DNA of 41,549 bases, from contig REGH01000005.1 in the NCBI GenBank assembly GCA_003702495.1, positions 1 to 41,549 on the forward strand, read 5' to 3'. Under the pieces are notes generated by a model, which had not been told where the DNA came from, ran no database searches, and saw only the letters and a list, made by a program, of their open reading frames with translations. This DNA comes from Candidatus Nitrosopumilus sp. Lineage in GTDB: Archaea; Thermoproteota; Nitrososphaeria; Nitrososphaerales; Nitrosopumilaceae. Both the position numbers and the translations under genes were made by a program. Positions 28,167 through 39,286 of this stretch are shown one piece after another (the stretch's first letter is position 1; the number at the start of each line of letters is the position of its first letter).

Positions 28167-28907
28167 TTAACGTTCTTGTGTTGTAGGTCTTATCAAAATT
28201 TCATTGACATTAACGTAAGATGGTGAGTCCACTGCATACAAAATTGCATTTGCTATATCTTCAGCATGTAGGGCTTCCATCTTTGCTGCATTTTCTACAA
28301 ATCCCTTTAGGGATTCATCTGTAATTGTATTATTAAGTTCTGTATCTACAACACCAGGTTCAATACTTGTAACTCTAATGTTTGAACGAATACTAAATTC
28401 TTGTCGTAGTCCCTCACTGAATGCGGCAACTGCGTGTTTTGTTGCACAATACACACTACCAGCAGGAAAGACAATTCTTCCTGCAACAGATGAGAGATTA
28501 ACAATATGACCAGATTTCTTTTCTTTCATGTGGGTGATTACAGCTGCAGTAGAATACAATACACCTTTGATATTAACATCAATCATTCTATCCCATTCAT
28601 CCACTTTGAGGTTTTTGAAGAAACTCAGAGGCATGAGGCCTGCATTATTTACTAAAATATCAATTGAATTCCATTTTTCTAAAACAGCTTTTGCAAAGTC
28701 ATCACATTCTGATTTTTGTGTGACATCTAATTTTTGATAAAATACTTCTCCACCATTTTCAGTAATTTTGTTTGCAAGTTCTTCTAATCTATCAACTCTT
28801 CTGGCACCAATAGCAACTTTTGCACCTGCTTTTGATAGTGCTAAAGCAGTGGCAAATCCAATTCCACTACTAGCTCCAGTTATTATTGCAACTTTATCTT
28901 TAATCAA
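28167..28907 (-). CDS. Short-chain dehydrogenase/reductase
   Basis: TGASSGIGFATA, NNAG, SSVAG...YCATKHAV catalytic Ser-Tyr-Lys. Confidence 0.95.
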   Translation of the reverse strand: MIKDKVAIITGASSGIGFATALALSKAGAKVAIGARRVDRLEELANKITENGGEVFYQKLDVTQKSECDDFAKAVLEKWNSIDILVNNAGLMPLSFFKNLKVDEWDRMIDVNIKGVLYSTAAVITHMKEKKSGHIVNLSSVAGRIVFPAGSVYCATKHAVAAFSEGLRQEFSIRSNIRVTSIEPGVVDTELNNTITDESLKGFVENAAKMEALHAEDIANAILYAVDSPSYVNVNEILIRPTTQER

Positions 28908-29004
28908 TTAATCAGACTGAATTTTGACATCGTAAAAATGTTTAGACCATAGTTCTCAAAAAAATACTGGCAACTTTATTAAAAGAAAAATACTAAATGA
29001 AATT

Positions 29005-29226
29005 ATGAAGTCTGAAAAGTGCGCATATTGTGGAGATTTGACAGATTTGCCATTCCAATGCAACTACTGCAAGGATCCATTTTGTTCTGAACACAGGCTT
29101 CCTGAAGAACATAGATGTGTAAAACTAAGCCAAATTAGAGCAAAACGATTTGGTGAAAAGAAAGTTATCAGAGATGGTGGAAGAGATAGACCAAATATTC
29201 TTAGAAGAATTTTTGGACGTTTTTAG
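29005..29226 (+). CDS. AN1-type zinc finger protein
   Basis: CAYCGDLTDLPFQCNYCKDPFCSEHRLPEEHRC. Confidence 0.92.
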   Translation: MKSEKCAYCGDLTDLPFQCNYCKDPFCSEHRLPEEHRCVKLSQIRAKRFGEKKVIRDGGRDRPNILRRIFGRF

Positions 29227-29507
29227 TAAGGACTTTTTTCAGGAGAAATCTTTGCACGTCTTCCTTGATAGATTAAGGCAATTGCAAGTGCAAACATCAC
29301 CATTGCAGTTAATGGGAAATTTTGAGGCGCTGGTAAAATAAACCAATAATAAATTCCAAAACCAATCGAGACTATAGCTTGTGTCCATAGTTTTGCCCAT
29401 TTAGGAGCTTTAACTAGTCTGCTAATTCCCTCAACAATAAAAATTCCAATTACAGGATAAATCGTATAAAATAGAAAATCAATTACATCAACACCTGTAT
29501 GAGACAT
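29223..29507 (-). CDS. Small membrane protein, hypothetical
   Basis: About three hydrophobic segments; 94 aa. Confidence 0.65.
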   Translation of the reverse strand: MSHTGVDVIDFLFYTIYPVIGIFIVEGISRLVKAPKWAKLWTQAIVSIGFGIYYWFILPAPQNFPLTAMVMFALAIALIYQGRRAKISPEKSPY

Positions 29508-29539
29508 CTAATTAGAAATGAATTAGGTATAATTTCTAT

Positions 29540-30097
29540 CTAATCTTCCAAACGGACTTTAGTTGCAGCCTTTTTGGCAATTAATGCCTGTGCATTTTCA
29601 TACGGAATGGTTGCAATATCCTCAATTTTGAAAGGACCATACTTTTCAAGATCGGCACCCACAATTTCTCCTACTTCTTGCAAAAATCTTACTGTTATTC
29701 TCTTTGTTTTGTGGTTTTGTGATAAAGATTCAAGGAATTTTGATTTTCCATTAATTGTTGCTGAAAGAATCATCTCTTTTCTTTCTTTTTCTTCTTCCTG
29801 TGAGTCAAGAATGAATTTTTCCTCATCTAGAAGAAAACCAATTTCAAGATCCTTTGATTCTGAGATTTTTTCTAATCTCACATTTATCAATAAAGATGTC
29901 AATTCTGTGGCCATTTCTATCATAGCATCTTTAATTTTGCTCTCAATCCCATCAAATTCCTGTTTTTTCAAATTTCCTATAAACTCAGATAGATTTCTGT
30001 AAAAGTTTGGATCAATTTCCAGTAAAGATTCATCTTCAGTTTCTCGTAATACTGTGTGATGCAGATAGTTGATATCAATTTGATTTGTTTCAGACAT
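29540..30097 (-). CDS. GINS complex subunit (Gins51/Sld5-like)
   Basis: Helical A domain followed by C-terminal B-domain-like segment GADLEKYGPFKIEDIATIPYENAQALIAKKAATKV. Confidence 0.8.
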   Translation of the reverse strand: MSETNQIDINYLHHTVLRETEDESLLEIDPNFYRNLSEFIGNLKKQEFDGIESKIKDAMIEMATELTSLLINVRLEKISESKDLEIGFLLDEEKFILDSQEEEKERKEMILSATINGKSKFLESLSQNHKTKRITVRFLQEVGEIVGADLEKYGPFKIEDIATIPYENAQALIAKKAATKVRLED

Positions 30098-30151
30098 TTC
30101 TTACCTAATCCTTAAATGCTGGATGTATTTGTGTTTGATTGAAGTATAAAA

Positions 30152-31612
30152 TTGCCCTATAAAGTCAGTCACGGAAAAGCAATTCAAGTATCGTATTCAC
30201 CTGACGAAGTTTTCTCAAGAATTCAACATGAAGGAATTTCATTCATTGATCTTCAATTTACTGGTCTGACTGGCCATTTCCACCACACTACAATTTCAGC
30301 AGATACATTTACCCCTGAACAAATGAGAGATGGTCTACCAAAATTAGACGGTTCATCTATTATTGGCTTTACAAGTATTGATGATTCAGATTTACTCCTA
30401 AAACCAGATCCTAACACATTTGCCATAATTCCGTGGATGACTGAAAATAAGACTGCAAGATTACTTTGTGATGTTTACTGGGGAGAAAACAGGGGCAGAT
30501 TATCAAGAGATCCTAGAGGCATTGCACAAAAAGCTGAAGAGTACATCAAGAGTCAAGGATTTGATTTTAGTACATGGGGACCAGAAGTAGAGTTTTTTGT
30601 TTTTGATAAAGTTCACTGGGATGTTCTAACACCATACAAAGGACAATCTTACTCAATAGAGTCTAAAGAGGCACCATGGAGTCAAGAGGGAAATGGCTAT
30701 CCAATGGGATTGCAAGAAGGATATTACCCTAGTACACCATCAGATACACTTACTCCTTACAGAAATGAATGTGTAAATATTCTCAAGAATAATTTTGGAA
30801 TTTTATGTGATAACCATCATCATGAAGTTGCAACAGCTGGTCAATGTGAGATTGATATCAAATATGACTATATGACAAACGCAGCTGATGCAGCACAATC
30901 ATACAAGTATGTAATTAGAAACGTTGCTCAAAAGTATGGCAAAGTTGCAACAATGATGCCAAAACCAATTGCAATGGATTCAGGTTCGGGAATGCATGTT
31001 AATGTAAGTTTATGGAAAAATATGGAAAATACATTCTTTGATCCGGATGATGAAGATGAATTAAGTCAGACTGCAAGATACTTTTGTGGCGGTATAATTA
31101 ATCACGCCAAAGCATTATCAGCAATTTGTAATCCAACCACAAACTCCTATCATAGATTAGTTCCAGGATATGAGGCTCCAGCATATATTGCATGGAGTTC
31201 TGGAAACCGTTCAGCAATTGTTAGAGTTCCTAAACACCTTAAAGGAAAAGAGTATTCAAATCTCAAGAGATTAGAGTTTAGAGCACCTGATCCTTCATCA
31301 AACCCATATCTAGTGTTTGCCGCAGTAACTGCAGCAGGTATGGATGGAATCAAAAAGAAGATGGATCCTGGAGAGCAGGTTCGTGATGATATTTTCAAAA
31401 TGACAAAATCAGATAGAGCAAAAAGAGGAATTGGTGTTCTTCCAAAGAGTCTTGGTGAGGCACTAGATGAGTTAGAAAGTGACAGAAAATTCCTTAATCC
31501 GATTTACACAAATGATGTAATTGATAAAATCATTGAACTAGAAAGAAGAGATCAGCGTGAGATTTCCATTAGACCACATCCACACGAATTTTATCTATAC
31601 TTTGACGTTTAG
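30152..31612 (+). CDS. glnA: Type I glutamine synthetase (paralog 2)
   Basis: GPEVEFFVFD, NHHHEVATAGQCEID, GMHVNVSLW, NPTTNSYHRLVPGYEAP, NRSAIVRVP; TTG start. Confidence 0.94.
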   Translation: MPYKVSHGKAIQVSYSPDEVFSRIQHEGISFIDLQFTGLTGHFHHTTISADTFTPEQMRDGLPKLDGSSIIGFTSIDDSDLLLKPDPNTFAIIPWMTENKTARLLCDVYWGENRGRLSRDPRGIAQKAEEYIKSQGFDFSTWGPEVEFFVFDKVHWDVLTPYKGQSYSIESKEAPWSQEGNGYPMGLQEGYYPSTPSDTLTPYRNECVNILKNNFGILCDNHHHEVATAGQCEIDIKYDYMTNAADAAQSYKYVIRNVAQKYGKVATMMPKPIAMDSGSGMHVNVSLWKNMENTFFDPDDEDELSQTARYFCGGIINHAKALSAICNPTTNSYHRLVPGYEAPAYIAWSSGNRSAIVRVPKHLKGKEYSNLKRLEFRAPDPSSNPYLVFAAVTAAGMDGIKKKMDPGEQVRDDIFKMTKSDRAKRGIGVLPKSLGEALDELESDRKFLNPIYTNDVIDKIIELERRDQREISIRPHPHEFYLYFDV

Positions 31613-31887
31613 ACTCTTCCACTAAGTTGGAAAATATAGTATAATGAAATTGCCATAAGAGCAAATCCACCTCCAAGAAAGATTCCTCTTCTTTTCTCTG
31701 AGGTCGCGGACTTGTACAACAACACACCACCTGCTAGACCTACAAACAACACCAAAACTCCCACAACAACACTATCAAAACTGGTGTTAGTGATTAGTGG
31801 ATGGAAAAATCCTGCAAGTAATGCAAAAAATGCTACCAAGTAAACATACTTGAAACCAGCAAGCGCTTTTGATGAAGTTTTATTCAA
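31609..31887 (-). CDS. Small membrane protein, hypothetical
   Basis: 92 aa with three hydrophobic helices; convergent with GS paralog 2. Confidence 0.7.
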   Translation of the reverse strand: MNKTSSKALAGFKYVYLVAFFALLAGFFHPLITNTSFDSVVVGVLVLFVGLAGGVLLYKSATSEKRRGIFLGGGFALMAISLYYIFQLSGRV

Positions 31888-31942
31888 TGTTGTTCGTAAA
31901 GTTGGTTATCAAATAAACTTTTGAAAATAATTGCAAAATAAT

Positions 31943-33652
31943 TTACATCATTCCGCCCATGTCAGGCATTCCACCCATTCCAGGCATTCCACCCATTCCA
32001 GGCATTCCACCCATTCCAGGTGGCATTCCGCCTTCTCCACCACCAGGTGGACCACCAGCAGATTTCTGAGTAGCAATCACATCATCAATTCTAAGAATCA
32101 TACATGCAGCTTCAGCAGATGCTGAAACAATTTGGAGTTTTACTGCAAGAGGTTCAATGATATCACTAGATTTCATATTAGCAATTTTTCCTTTCATGAC
32201 ATCAATACCTGTCCATTTCTCACCTTTCTGTTGTTTTGAGCGCAATAAGGTAAGAGTATCAATTGGATCCATTCCAGCATTTTCTGCTAGGGTTAATGGT
32301 ATTGCTTCTAAAGCATCAGCAAATTTTTCTGCAGCTAGTTGCTCTCGTCCTTCAAGAGATTTAGACCAGTTTCTGAGTTTTGTAGCAGCATAAGTTTCAG
32401 GGGCACCACCACCTGCAACAATTTCTGGTTTTTCAATTACATCTTTTACAACCATTAAAGCATCATGAACAGAACGTTCCACTTCATCAACAACTCTTTG
32501 TGAACCTCCACGAAGAAGTAATGTTACAGATTTTGGATGTTTACATCCTTCAACAAATACCCATTTGTCTTCCTCAATCTTTCTTTCCTCAACAAGGTCA
32601 GCACTGCCAAGATCTTTTTCAAATAGATCATCAAGGTTTGTAACTATTCTAGCACCAGTTGCCTTTGCTAGTTTGGTCAAGTCACTTTCTTTAATTCTTC
32701 TAACAGCAATAATTCCGGCTTTTGCAAGATAATGTTGTGCCATGTCATCAATTCCTTTTTGACACAAAACTACGTTTGCGCCAGAACCGATAACTTTGTC
32801 AACCATCGTTTTTAGCATTCTATTTTCTTCATCTAGAAATGATTTCAATTGTTGAGGGTTTGAAATGTTAATTTTAGCATCAGTTTCAGTTTTACTAATT
32901 TCTAATGCAGTGTTAATCAAAGCGATTTTTGCTTCATTGATCTTTCTTGGCATGCCACCATGAACAATTTCTTTATCTAAAACAATACCTTGAACAATCA
33001 TTGAATCTTTAATTGAGCCACCGGCTTTCTTTTCTACTTTAATATCATCAATATCAACATCATATTTTTCTGAATCCTTTTCTGCAACAGCAAGAACTGA
33101 TTTTACAATAATGTCAGCAAGTTGATCAGAGTCTTTTCTAACAAGTTTAGTTTGCATAGAAGTTTTTGCGATTTTATTTAGAATATTCTTATCATTTGCA
33201 GAAATTTTATCTGAGATGCTCTCAAGGAATTGTTTTGCTTTTCTTGCAGCCTTTCTATATCCATCAACAATAATTGTTGGGTGAACATCTTGATCAATTA
33301 ATGATTCGGCACTCTCAAGTAGAGCTCCCGCTAAAACTACAGCAGAAGTTGTTCCGTCACCTACTTCATTGTCAGTAGTTTTTGAAATCTCAACAAGCAT
33401 TTTTGCTGCTGGATGTTGAACATCAATTTCTTTGAGAATTGTTGCTCCATCATTTGTAATAGTAACATCTCCTAGTGAATCAACTAGCATCTTATCCATG
33501 CCTCTAGGACCTAAACTGGTATGAACAATCTCAGCAACTATTTTTGATGCAGCAATGTTGTTCTTTTGTGCATCTCTACCTTTTGTTTCTGAACCGCCTT
33601 CTTTGAGCAATACGACTGGCATATTTCCTTTAGAAGTAGCTTGCATACCCAT
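31943..33652 (-). CDS. thsA: Thermosome (group II chaperonin) subunit
   Basis: [53 protein letters not shown]-rich C-terminus. Confidence 0.97.
   Translation of the reverse strand: MGMQATSKGNMPVVLLKEGGSETKGRDAQKNNIAASKIVAEIVHTSLGPRGMDKMLVDSLGDVTITNDGATILKEIDVQHPAAKMLVEISKTTDNEVGDGTTSAVVLAGALLESAESLIDQDVHPTIIVDGYRKAARKAKQFLESISDKISANDKNILNKIAKTSMQTKLVRKDSDQLADIIVKSVLAVAEKDSEKYDVDIDDIKVEKKAGGSIKDSMIVQGIVLDKEIVHGGMPRKINEAKIALINTALEISKTETDAKINISNPQQLKSFLDEENRMLKTMVDKVIGSGANVVLCQKGIDDMAQHYLAKAGIIAVRRIKESDLTKLAKATGARIVTNLDDLFEKDLGSADLVEERKIEEDKWVFVEGCKHPKSVTLLLRGGSQRVVDEVERSVHDALMVVKDVIEKPEIVAGGGAPETYAATKLRNWSKSLEGREQLAAEKFADALEAIPLTLAENAGMDPIDTLTLLRSKQQKGEKWTGIDVMKGKIANMKSSDIIEPLAVKLQIVSASAEAACMILRIDDVIATQKSAGGPPGGGEGGMPPGMGGMPGMGGMPGMGGMPDMGGMM
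31965..32018. repeat. Three perfect 18-bp tandem units encoding the GMGGMP-type thermosome tail
   Basis: ggcattccacccattcca x3. Confidence 0.95.
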
Positions 33653-33755
33653 TGATGCAAAAACTCTAGATTCCCCTTTTATACCTTCCAGATCAGGAAT
33701 AGAGGCTTTGTTACTCTATCGGTGTTTTTAAATTGGGAAAATCAAGTTACAAAAT

Positions 33756-35078
33756 ATGGCAAAATCACAAAATAAAGAATCTTACAATAAAATTTTCACT
33801 AAATTAAAAGAGCATCACAAATGGTTTGAAAACTCAATTCCATTGATTGCTAGTGAGAATATTCCTAGCCCTGCAGTCAGAGAAGCCATAATCTCAGACT
33901 TTGGTAACAGATATGCTGAAGGTTGGCCTGGGGAGAGAGTCTATGCTGGTTGTATCTACATTGATGATGTAGAGTTTGAATGTATGAAGTTAGCCAAAAA
34001 ACTCTACAAAGCAAAATTTGCTGATGTAAGACCAATTTCAGGGGTTGTAGCAAATCTTGCCATATATTCTGCTTATTCAAATCCAGGCGATGTTATGTTA
34101 GCGCCATCTATTCCAGCAGGCGGTCATATCTCACACGGTAAAAAGGAACATTCGGGAACTGCGGGATTGGTTCATGGTTTAGAAATTGAATTCTATCCAT
34201 TTGATGCTGAAGAGATGACAATTGATGTTGATAAGACAAAGCAGAAGGTAAAGGAGTTAAAGAAAAACAAACGACTTCCAAAAATTGCAATGTTTGGAGG
34301 TTCGTTATTCTTGTTCCCACATCCTGTCAAAGAGCTTTCAGATTTTCTAAAGAGTTATGATATGCACATCAATTATGATGCAGCTCATGTTGCAGGATTA
34401 ATTGCTGGTGGAAAATTCCAAGACCCACTACGAGAAGGAGCAGATACAATGACTATGAGCACTCACAAAACTTTGTTTGGCCCTCAAGGTGGATTGGTTT
34501 TGGGTTCTGAAAAACATGAAGAACCAATCAAAAAAGCAACATTCCCAGGACTAACCAGTAGTCATCACATCAATAACATGGCGGGCAAAGCAGTTGCATT
34601 TGCTGAAGCATTAGAGTTTGGAAAAGATTATGCTTCTCAAGTCATAAAGAATGCAAAATCATTTGCTGATGCATTAAGTGATGCAGGATTCAAAGTGTTA
34701 GGTGAAAGCAGAGGATTTACACAATCACACCAAATTGCTGTCAATGTCTTAGATTATTCAGATGGTGGAAAAGTTGAGGCAGATTTAGAGAAAGCCAACA
34801 TAATTGTTAACAGGCAATTGATTCCAGGAGATATCAAGGCTGGAAGAAATTACTTCCATCCAGGTGGAATTAGATTAGGAGTTTCAGAAATCACTAGACT
34901 TGGAATGAAGAAAAATGAAATGCAAGAAATTGCTTCATTTATCAAACAAGTAGTAATTGAAAAGAAGGATCCTAAGAAATTGCTTTCCAAAGTAAAGTCA
35001 TTTAGAAAAGACTACCAGAAGGTAAAGTTCTGTTTTGACAACAAATTAGGCGCTTACGAATACGTCAAATTGCGATAA
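33756..35078 (+). CDS. glyA: Serine hydroxymethyltransferase
   Basis: NRYAEGWPGERVYAG, TMTMSTHKTLFGPQGG (PLP Lys), archaeal SHMT length. Confidence 0.96.
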   Translation: MAKSQNKESYNKIFTKLKEHHKWFENSIPLIASENIPSPAVREAIISDFGNRYAEGWPGERVYAGCIYIDDVEFECMKLAKKLYKAKFADVRPISGVVANLAIYSAYSNPGDVMLAPSIPAGGHISHGKKEHSGTAGLVHGLEIEFYPFDAEEMTIDVDKTKQKVKELKKNKRLPKIAMFGGSLFLFPHPVKELSDFLKSYDMHINYDAAHVAGLIAGGKFQDPLREGADTMTMSTHKTLFGPQGGLVLGSEKHEEPIKKATFPGLTSSHHINNMAGKAVAFAEALEFGKDYASQVIKNAKSFADALSDAGFKVLGESRGFTQSHQIAVNVLDYSDGGKVEADLEKANIIVNRQLIPGDIKAGRNYFHPGGIRLGVSEITRLGMKKNEMQEIASFIKQVVIEKKDPKKLLSKVKSFRKDYQKVKFCFDNKLGAYEYVKLR

Positions 35079-38000
35079 TCAGGCATAGTCAGTTAGAAGT
35101 GACTGGTCACCAGGGCTTTTTCCAAACACTAATTCGATTTCATCAGCAAGTGCATGAATACGTCCTCTTTGATATTCACTGACATCATATTTGTCAACAA
35201 GCCTTTTTGCAAGTTTTAGATATTTTTCTACAGAGCCACGAGTAATTGTTGGGATTAGTTTGTGTCCACAAACACAAGTTTGAATTAATGGCATTCGACG
35301 ATACGATTTGCCGCATCCAGTACACCTAAAGTTTTGTCGGGCATATGCTCTCAAATTTCCCATAATGTCTGGCACAAGATGAGTGGAGATAACATCTGAA
35401 ACAATTTCTGAGGTATTTACTGCATCAATTAGATCAGCATTTCTAACTTGCATATCGAATTTGTCAAGCATTGAGCCAAGAGTAGAATACGCACTACGAG
35501 ATTTTGAAGTTGTAAGAGATGATGTAGTATGTGTGAAATAGTAATCATAAAACTGTCTTTCTGTTTCAAGCCTAGTTTTGATGATTTCTACAGATGTGAT
35601 GTCAGGAGCTTTTGCTTGTTGAAGTGTTGATTCAAAAAATTCCAATGGTAATGATTTTGTTACCTCAAGATTATGGGCTTGGGGTTGAGATTCATGAGGC
35701 AAGACAAGGGGTTGAACAAGAAGTGGCGCATCCATCAACCCGCCAATTGCATCTGAAAGGAATTGTCTTGAGAAGTTCAAAAGGCTGTCCATCAGTAACA
35801 TTATAGAATCTGCATCACCATCAGCATCTCTTCTTTTTGCAGAATGCCAATTCGGTGTTGCAAAACATACATGGGTTTCAGTATATCCAATAATTCTACC
35901 TACAATTCCAACAGATGTATGAGGAGCAAGACCAATAATTAGATGTCCAACTAACTCCTCAGAGTTGGTTACATTGTAAAATGATGTTTTTCCATAGAAT
36001 TTTTCTAAAAGAGTATCAATGTATTTGCAAATAGAAACAAGATACTTGCCGCTTTCATATGGAATAATCACGTCCTGCATTCGAAGTTCAACTAACTGTT
36101 CAGGATCTTCAAGTGGATTTCCATCAACATCATGAGAATATCCTAGTTCTTTGAGTTTTTCAACAGATGTACCAATCCAAGAAGGTTTGAATTGAGTTAG
36201 GGGAGAATTTGTTGCATCAAATCTTACGGTTCCATCCTTGAATACAGTCAATCCAAAGTTTTGGCGAACTAGTCCCTTTTCTAGAGGTTCAGCAATCTTA
36301 TCTTGGCTGATTAATTCTTTGACTCCTTTAAATGGTTCTTGGGCACGTAGGCGAATTTTTTCTTGAGCTTCTAGAAGTTTTGATTTTAGTGGAAATTCCT
36401 TATGAGAGTGGGCTAAAGCAGTTCTTTTACATTTTTCACAAAAAGGTTCTTCAAGTGAATCTCTACAATGTGGACATCTATAGGTAACAGTAGTCTTTGT
36501 GCCACATTTTGAGCACTTGATGCCAATTGAGGGGATATTACACTGGGTACAATGCCTATTGTAGATACTGGTGAAAAAGTGCTCATTTCTAGATGCCTTT
36601 AGGAGATCTCGTGTAGGTCCCCCTTTGTCACTAATTGGAAACAATACATGTGTTGGTGGTTTCATCTGTCTTGGAGCAGATTTCTCAGGTCTTCCAATTC
36701 GTACGCCTATTGATGTAGAGAACTTGTTTCTAATTTTGATTCCAGAAGATTTTGAAATTATTTGAGGAACAGAAGATTCATCTATTTTTGGTTCTTCTCT
36801 AAACAGCAAATTAAAGAAAATTTTTGCTTCAATATTTTCAAGAACAATACTTTCATCTTTGAGCAGGTGGGGAACTCCTAATTTTTCAAGGATTTTCTTT
36901 GTTTGTATAGAGTATTCAATTGAGGTTTCATTGATTGTTTTAGGATTCAAAAGTAATCCAAACTCTTCAGTAGATATCTTATCCCAATAGTATAGGTAAT
37001 GAGGATGAAGAGCCATATCAAAATCAATGGAGATTTTCAATGCCTCATCTATAGTTGGAATTCTATTGAGAAATTGAGTCAGATATTGGTCTTTAGGCTC
37101 GTATTTCTCAATTTTTTGTTTTAATTCCTCAATCCAATATTCTTCTACATATCCAGATGGAACAAGTTGTGCATTATTTTCTAGGAAATCACCAAAAGAT
37201 ATCAGAACATCTCCAAGGTGAAGAATTTTTTCAATTTCATTTTTAATTTCTATTCCATGTTTTACATCTCTGATTTTTACAACATTACCATTTTTCAAAC
37301 GGACTATAGGGGTTTCAATTGAATCAACAAATGCTACAGTTGAGCCTTTTCCTGGGATGTCAATCTTGATTTGAGTTCCAACTGCAATTGTGTGATCAAG
37401 TATTTCTGCAACTACAGGATGAATTCCAACTGCTGCAAAGCCAGTATTACAAGCTCGCCCATATCTTAGTCGGAATCCTCCTAACTTGTTAGGCATAGAA
37501 AGGACTGATCTGCCTGTAATTACCTCATGCATTCTTTTTGTAGCTGCATCCTCTTGTTTTTCACCAGTCTGAACAGCACCTTTTAGGTCATTGAGCCACT
37601 CCCAACCATCAAGATTGTACATTTCAATTCTTTTGAGTAGTTTCTTAGATCTTCCAATAAGACCGTCATTTAGGACACGTAAGGCGCCTCCTCTTACTCT
37701 ATCAGTTTTGATTCGTGCCATAGATTTGTGGTTGACAACCTCATAAGGATCCGTATCAACACCATCTAACTCCACTGGCAGATTTGAAATCACATGCTCA
37801 ATGTCTTCATCTAAGATATGGAATTGAAAACTACTGGCCTCTCTTTCATAGATTCTTAATTCCTCAACAAATCGACCTGTTTCATCATCAAAGGAATTTG
37901 CCTGGAATTTTGATAGTCCTGCAGTCTTTCTGACATGATCTGCAATCAACATAGTAACGGCAGATTCTGTTCCTCCTGCAGAACGCATAGGGCCTGCAAT

Positions 38001-38456
38001 GGAAACTGAGAGATAATCAGAACCATCCTTATTTTTCTTAATTTTTACCTCACTAATTCCTTGTAATGGAGCAATTGTAACTCCCTCTGTAACTATTGCC
38101 AATCCAACACGTACTGCCAGATCAAGTTTTTCTTCCAAAGTAGAATCAGGAAGTGAGTATTTTCCCTGTGCAATTTCTTTTGAAAGAATTAATGCAGAGA
38201 GTTCTTTTCCGTTGGTTTTTAGGAGTTCTCTAAGGGGTTCAGCAATATCAATTTCGTGCATTTTTGCCACACGATCTGCCAGATCGAATGCGATTTTCGG
38301 TTCTATTATGCCTGAAGAGTCCACCAGGCTTGATTTTGCAGATGCGGCTTTCTCAAAAATCGTGTATGTTTCTGAAGATAGACTAGAGTAGTAATCACCA
38401 TAGTAATTAGGCATCTCAATGCCGCTAATACGAGAAATTGCGTCGTTTTCAGACAT
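35079..38456 (-). CDS. polC: DNA polymerase D large subunit (DP2)
   Basis: 1125 aa, DADGDADSIMLLMDSLLNFSRQFL, GPMRSAGGTESAVT, zinc-binding cysteine clusters; no intein. Confidence 0.97.
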   Translation of the reverse strand: MSENDAISRISGIEMPNYYGDYYSSLSSETYTIFEKAASAKSSLVDSSGIIEPKIAFDLADRVAKMHEIDIAEPLRELLKTNGKELSALILSKEIAQGKYSLPDSTLEEKLDLAVRVGLAIVTEGVTIAPLQGISEVKIKKNKDGSDYLSVSIAGPMRSAGGTESAVTMLIADHVRKTAGLSKFQANSFDDETGRFVEELRIYEREASSFQFHILDEDIEHVISNLPVELDGVDTDPYEVVNHKSMARIKTDRVRGGALRVLNDGLIGRSKKLLKRIEMYNLDGWEWLNDLKGAVQTGEKQEDAATKRMHEVITGRSVLSMPNKLGGFRLRYGRACNTGFAAVGIHPVVAEILDHTIAVGTQIKIDIPGKGSTVAFVDSIETPIVRLKNGNVVKIRDVKHGIEIKNEIEKILHLGDVLISFGDFLENNAQLVPSGYVEEYWIEELKQKIEKYEPKDQYLTQFLNRIPTIDEALKISIDFDMALHPHYLYYWDKISTEEFGLLLNPKTINETSIEYSIQTKKILEKLGVPHLLKDESIVLENIEAKIFFNLLFREEPKIDESSVPQIISKSSGIKIRNKFSTSIGVRIGRPEKSAPRQMKPPTHVLFPISDKGGPTRDLLKASRNEHFFTSIYNRHCTQCNIPSIGIKCSKCGTKTTVTYRCPHCRDSLEEPFCEKCKRTALAHSHKEFPLKSKLLEAQEKIRLRAQEPFKGVKELISQDKIAEPLEKGLVRQNFGLTVFKDGTVRFDATNSPLTQFKPSWIGTSVEKLKELGYSHDVDGNPLEDPEQLVELRMQDVIIPYESGKYLVSICKYIDTLLEKFYGKTSFYNVTNSEELVGHLIIGLAPHTSVGIVGRIIGYTETHVCFATPNWHSAKRRDADGDADSIMLLMDSLLNFSRQFLSDAIGGLMDAPLLVQPLVLPHESQPQAHNLEVTKSLPLEFFESTLQQAKAPDITSVEIIKTRLETERQFYDYYFTHTTSSLTTSKSRSAYSTLGSMLDKFDMQVRNADLIDAVNTSEIVSDVISTHLVPDIMGNLRAYARQNFRCTGCGKSYRRMPLIQTCVCGHKLIPTITRGSVEKYLKLAKRLVDKYDVSEYQRGRIHALADEIELVFGKSPGDQSLLTDYA

Positions 38457-38468
38457 AATAGAGTACTA

Positions 38469-39221
38469 TTACTTGCTTCTTTGAATTGCTTTTGTTATTT
38501 CTTCTAGTTTCTTGAGACTTCCACCTTTTTCAAGGAAAGTGCCAATAACTAGGGCATCAGCTCCTGCCTTTACCAAGTTTTGGGCGGTTTTTACGTCCTT
38601 AATTCCACCACCGACAATCAAAAATCCGTTAAACAACTGTCTTACAGTCTTGACCATCTCAGGAGTGACACTAGATTTTGCACCAGAACCTGCCTCAAGA
38701 TATACAAATCTCATTCCAAGAAATTGAGCTGCAAGTGCATAAGCCGCAGCGATTTTGGGTTTTTCAAATGGAATTCCTCTTGCAGAGCCAACAAACCAAG
38801 CAGTTGTACCATCGCCTATAACCAAATATGCTGTAGGAAGAGGTTCTAGACCAAATTTTAGAACACTTGGTGCACCAAGAGCTTGTGCTTGTGTGATAAA
38901 GTATGGGTTTTCTGAGTTCATTAAGGAACTAAATAGAATAGCATCAGCGTCAGGTACAACACCTGTAACATTACCAGGGAATAGGATTATTGGTATTTTG
39001 ATGCCTTTTTTGATGCCTTTGACCACCTGAGCCATCTCTATCTGATCTGTAGCAGATGAGCCACCAACCAAAATTGCAGATGCCCCAATCTTCTCGACAT
39101 CTTTTGCTAGTTTAGCAGATGCTTCTAAATTAGAAACCTCTGAATCAATTAGGACAAACAATAATGCATTTTTCTTTTTTAATTCTGATTTTAGGAATGT
39201 TTCAACTTTGTTTCCAGCCAT
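38469..39221 (-). CDS. Geranylgeranylglyceryl phosphate synthase
   Basis: ILVGGSSATD, PIILFPGNVTGVVPDADAILFSSLMNS, FVYLEAGSGAKSSV, IVGGGIKDVKTA. Confidence 0.94.
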   Translation of the reverse strand: MAGNKVETFLKSELKKKNALLFVLIDSEVSNLEASAKLAKDVEKIGASAILVGGSSATDQIEMAQVVKGIKKGIKIPIILFPGNVTGVVPDADAILFSSLMNSENPYFITQAQALGAPSVLKFGLEPLPTAYLVIGDGTTAWFVGSARGIPFEKPKIAAAYALAAQFLGMRFVYLEAGSGAKSSVTPEMVKTVRQLFNGFLIVGGGIKDVKTAQNLVKAGADALVIGTFLEKGGSLKKLEEITKAIQRSK

Positions 39222-39286
39222 AAAATTGGTTCGTATCAGGCTCTTTAAAGTTTAATTGGAATGCTATTATACAGAATTGTATAGCT

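Noticed and set aside
31965-32018. Possible CRISPR-like or minisatellite array
   Set aside because: Adjacent 18-bp units without spacers, in frame with the usual chaperonin GGM C-terminus.
31931-32125. [33 protein letters not shown], His-rich repeat protein
   Set aside because: Antisense translation of the thermosome GGM-tail 18-bp repeats, not an independent metal-binding peptide.
35079-38456. Possible intein in PolD DP2 (common insertion site in archaea)
   Set aside because: The ORF is a continuous 1125 aa with no visible intein splicing motifs; length fits an intein-free DP2.
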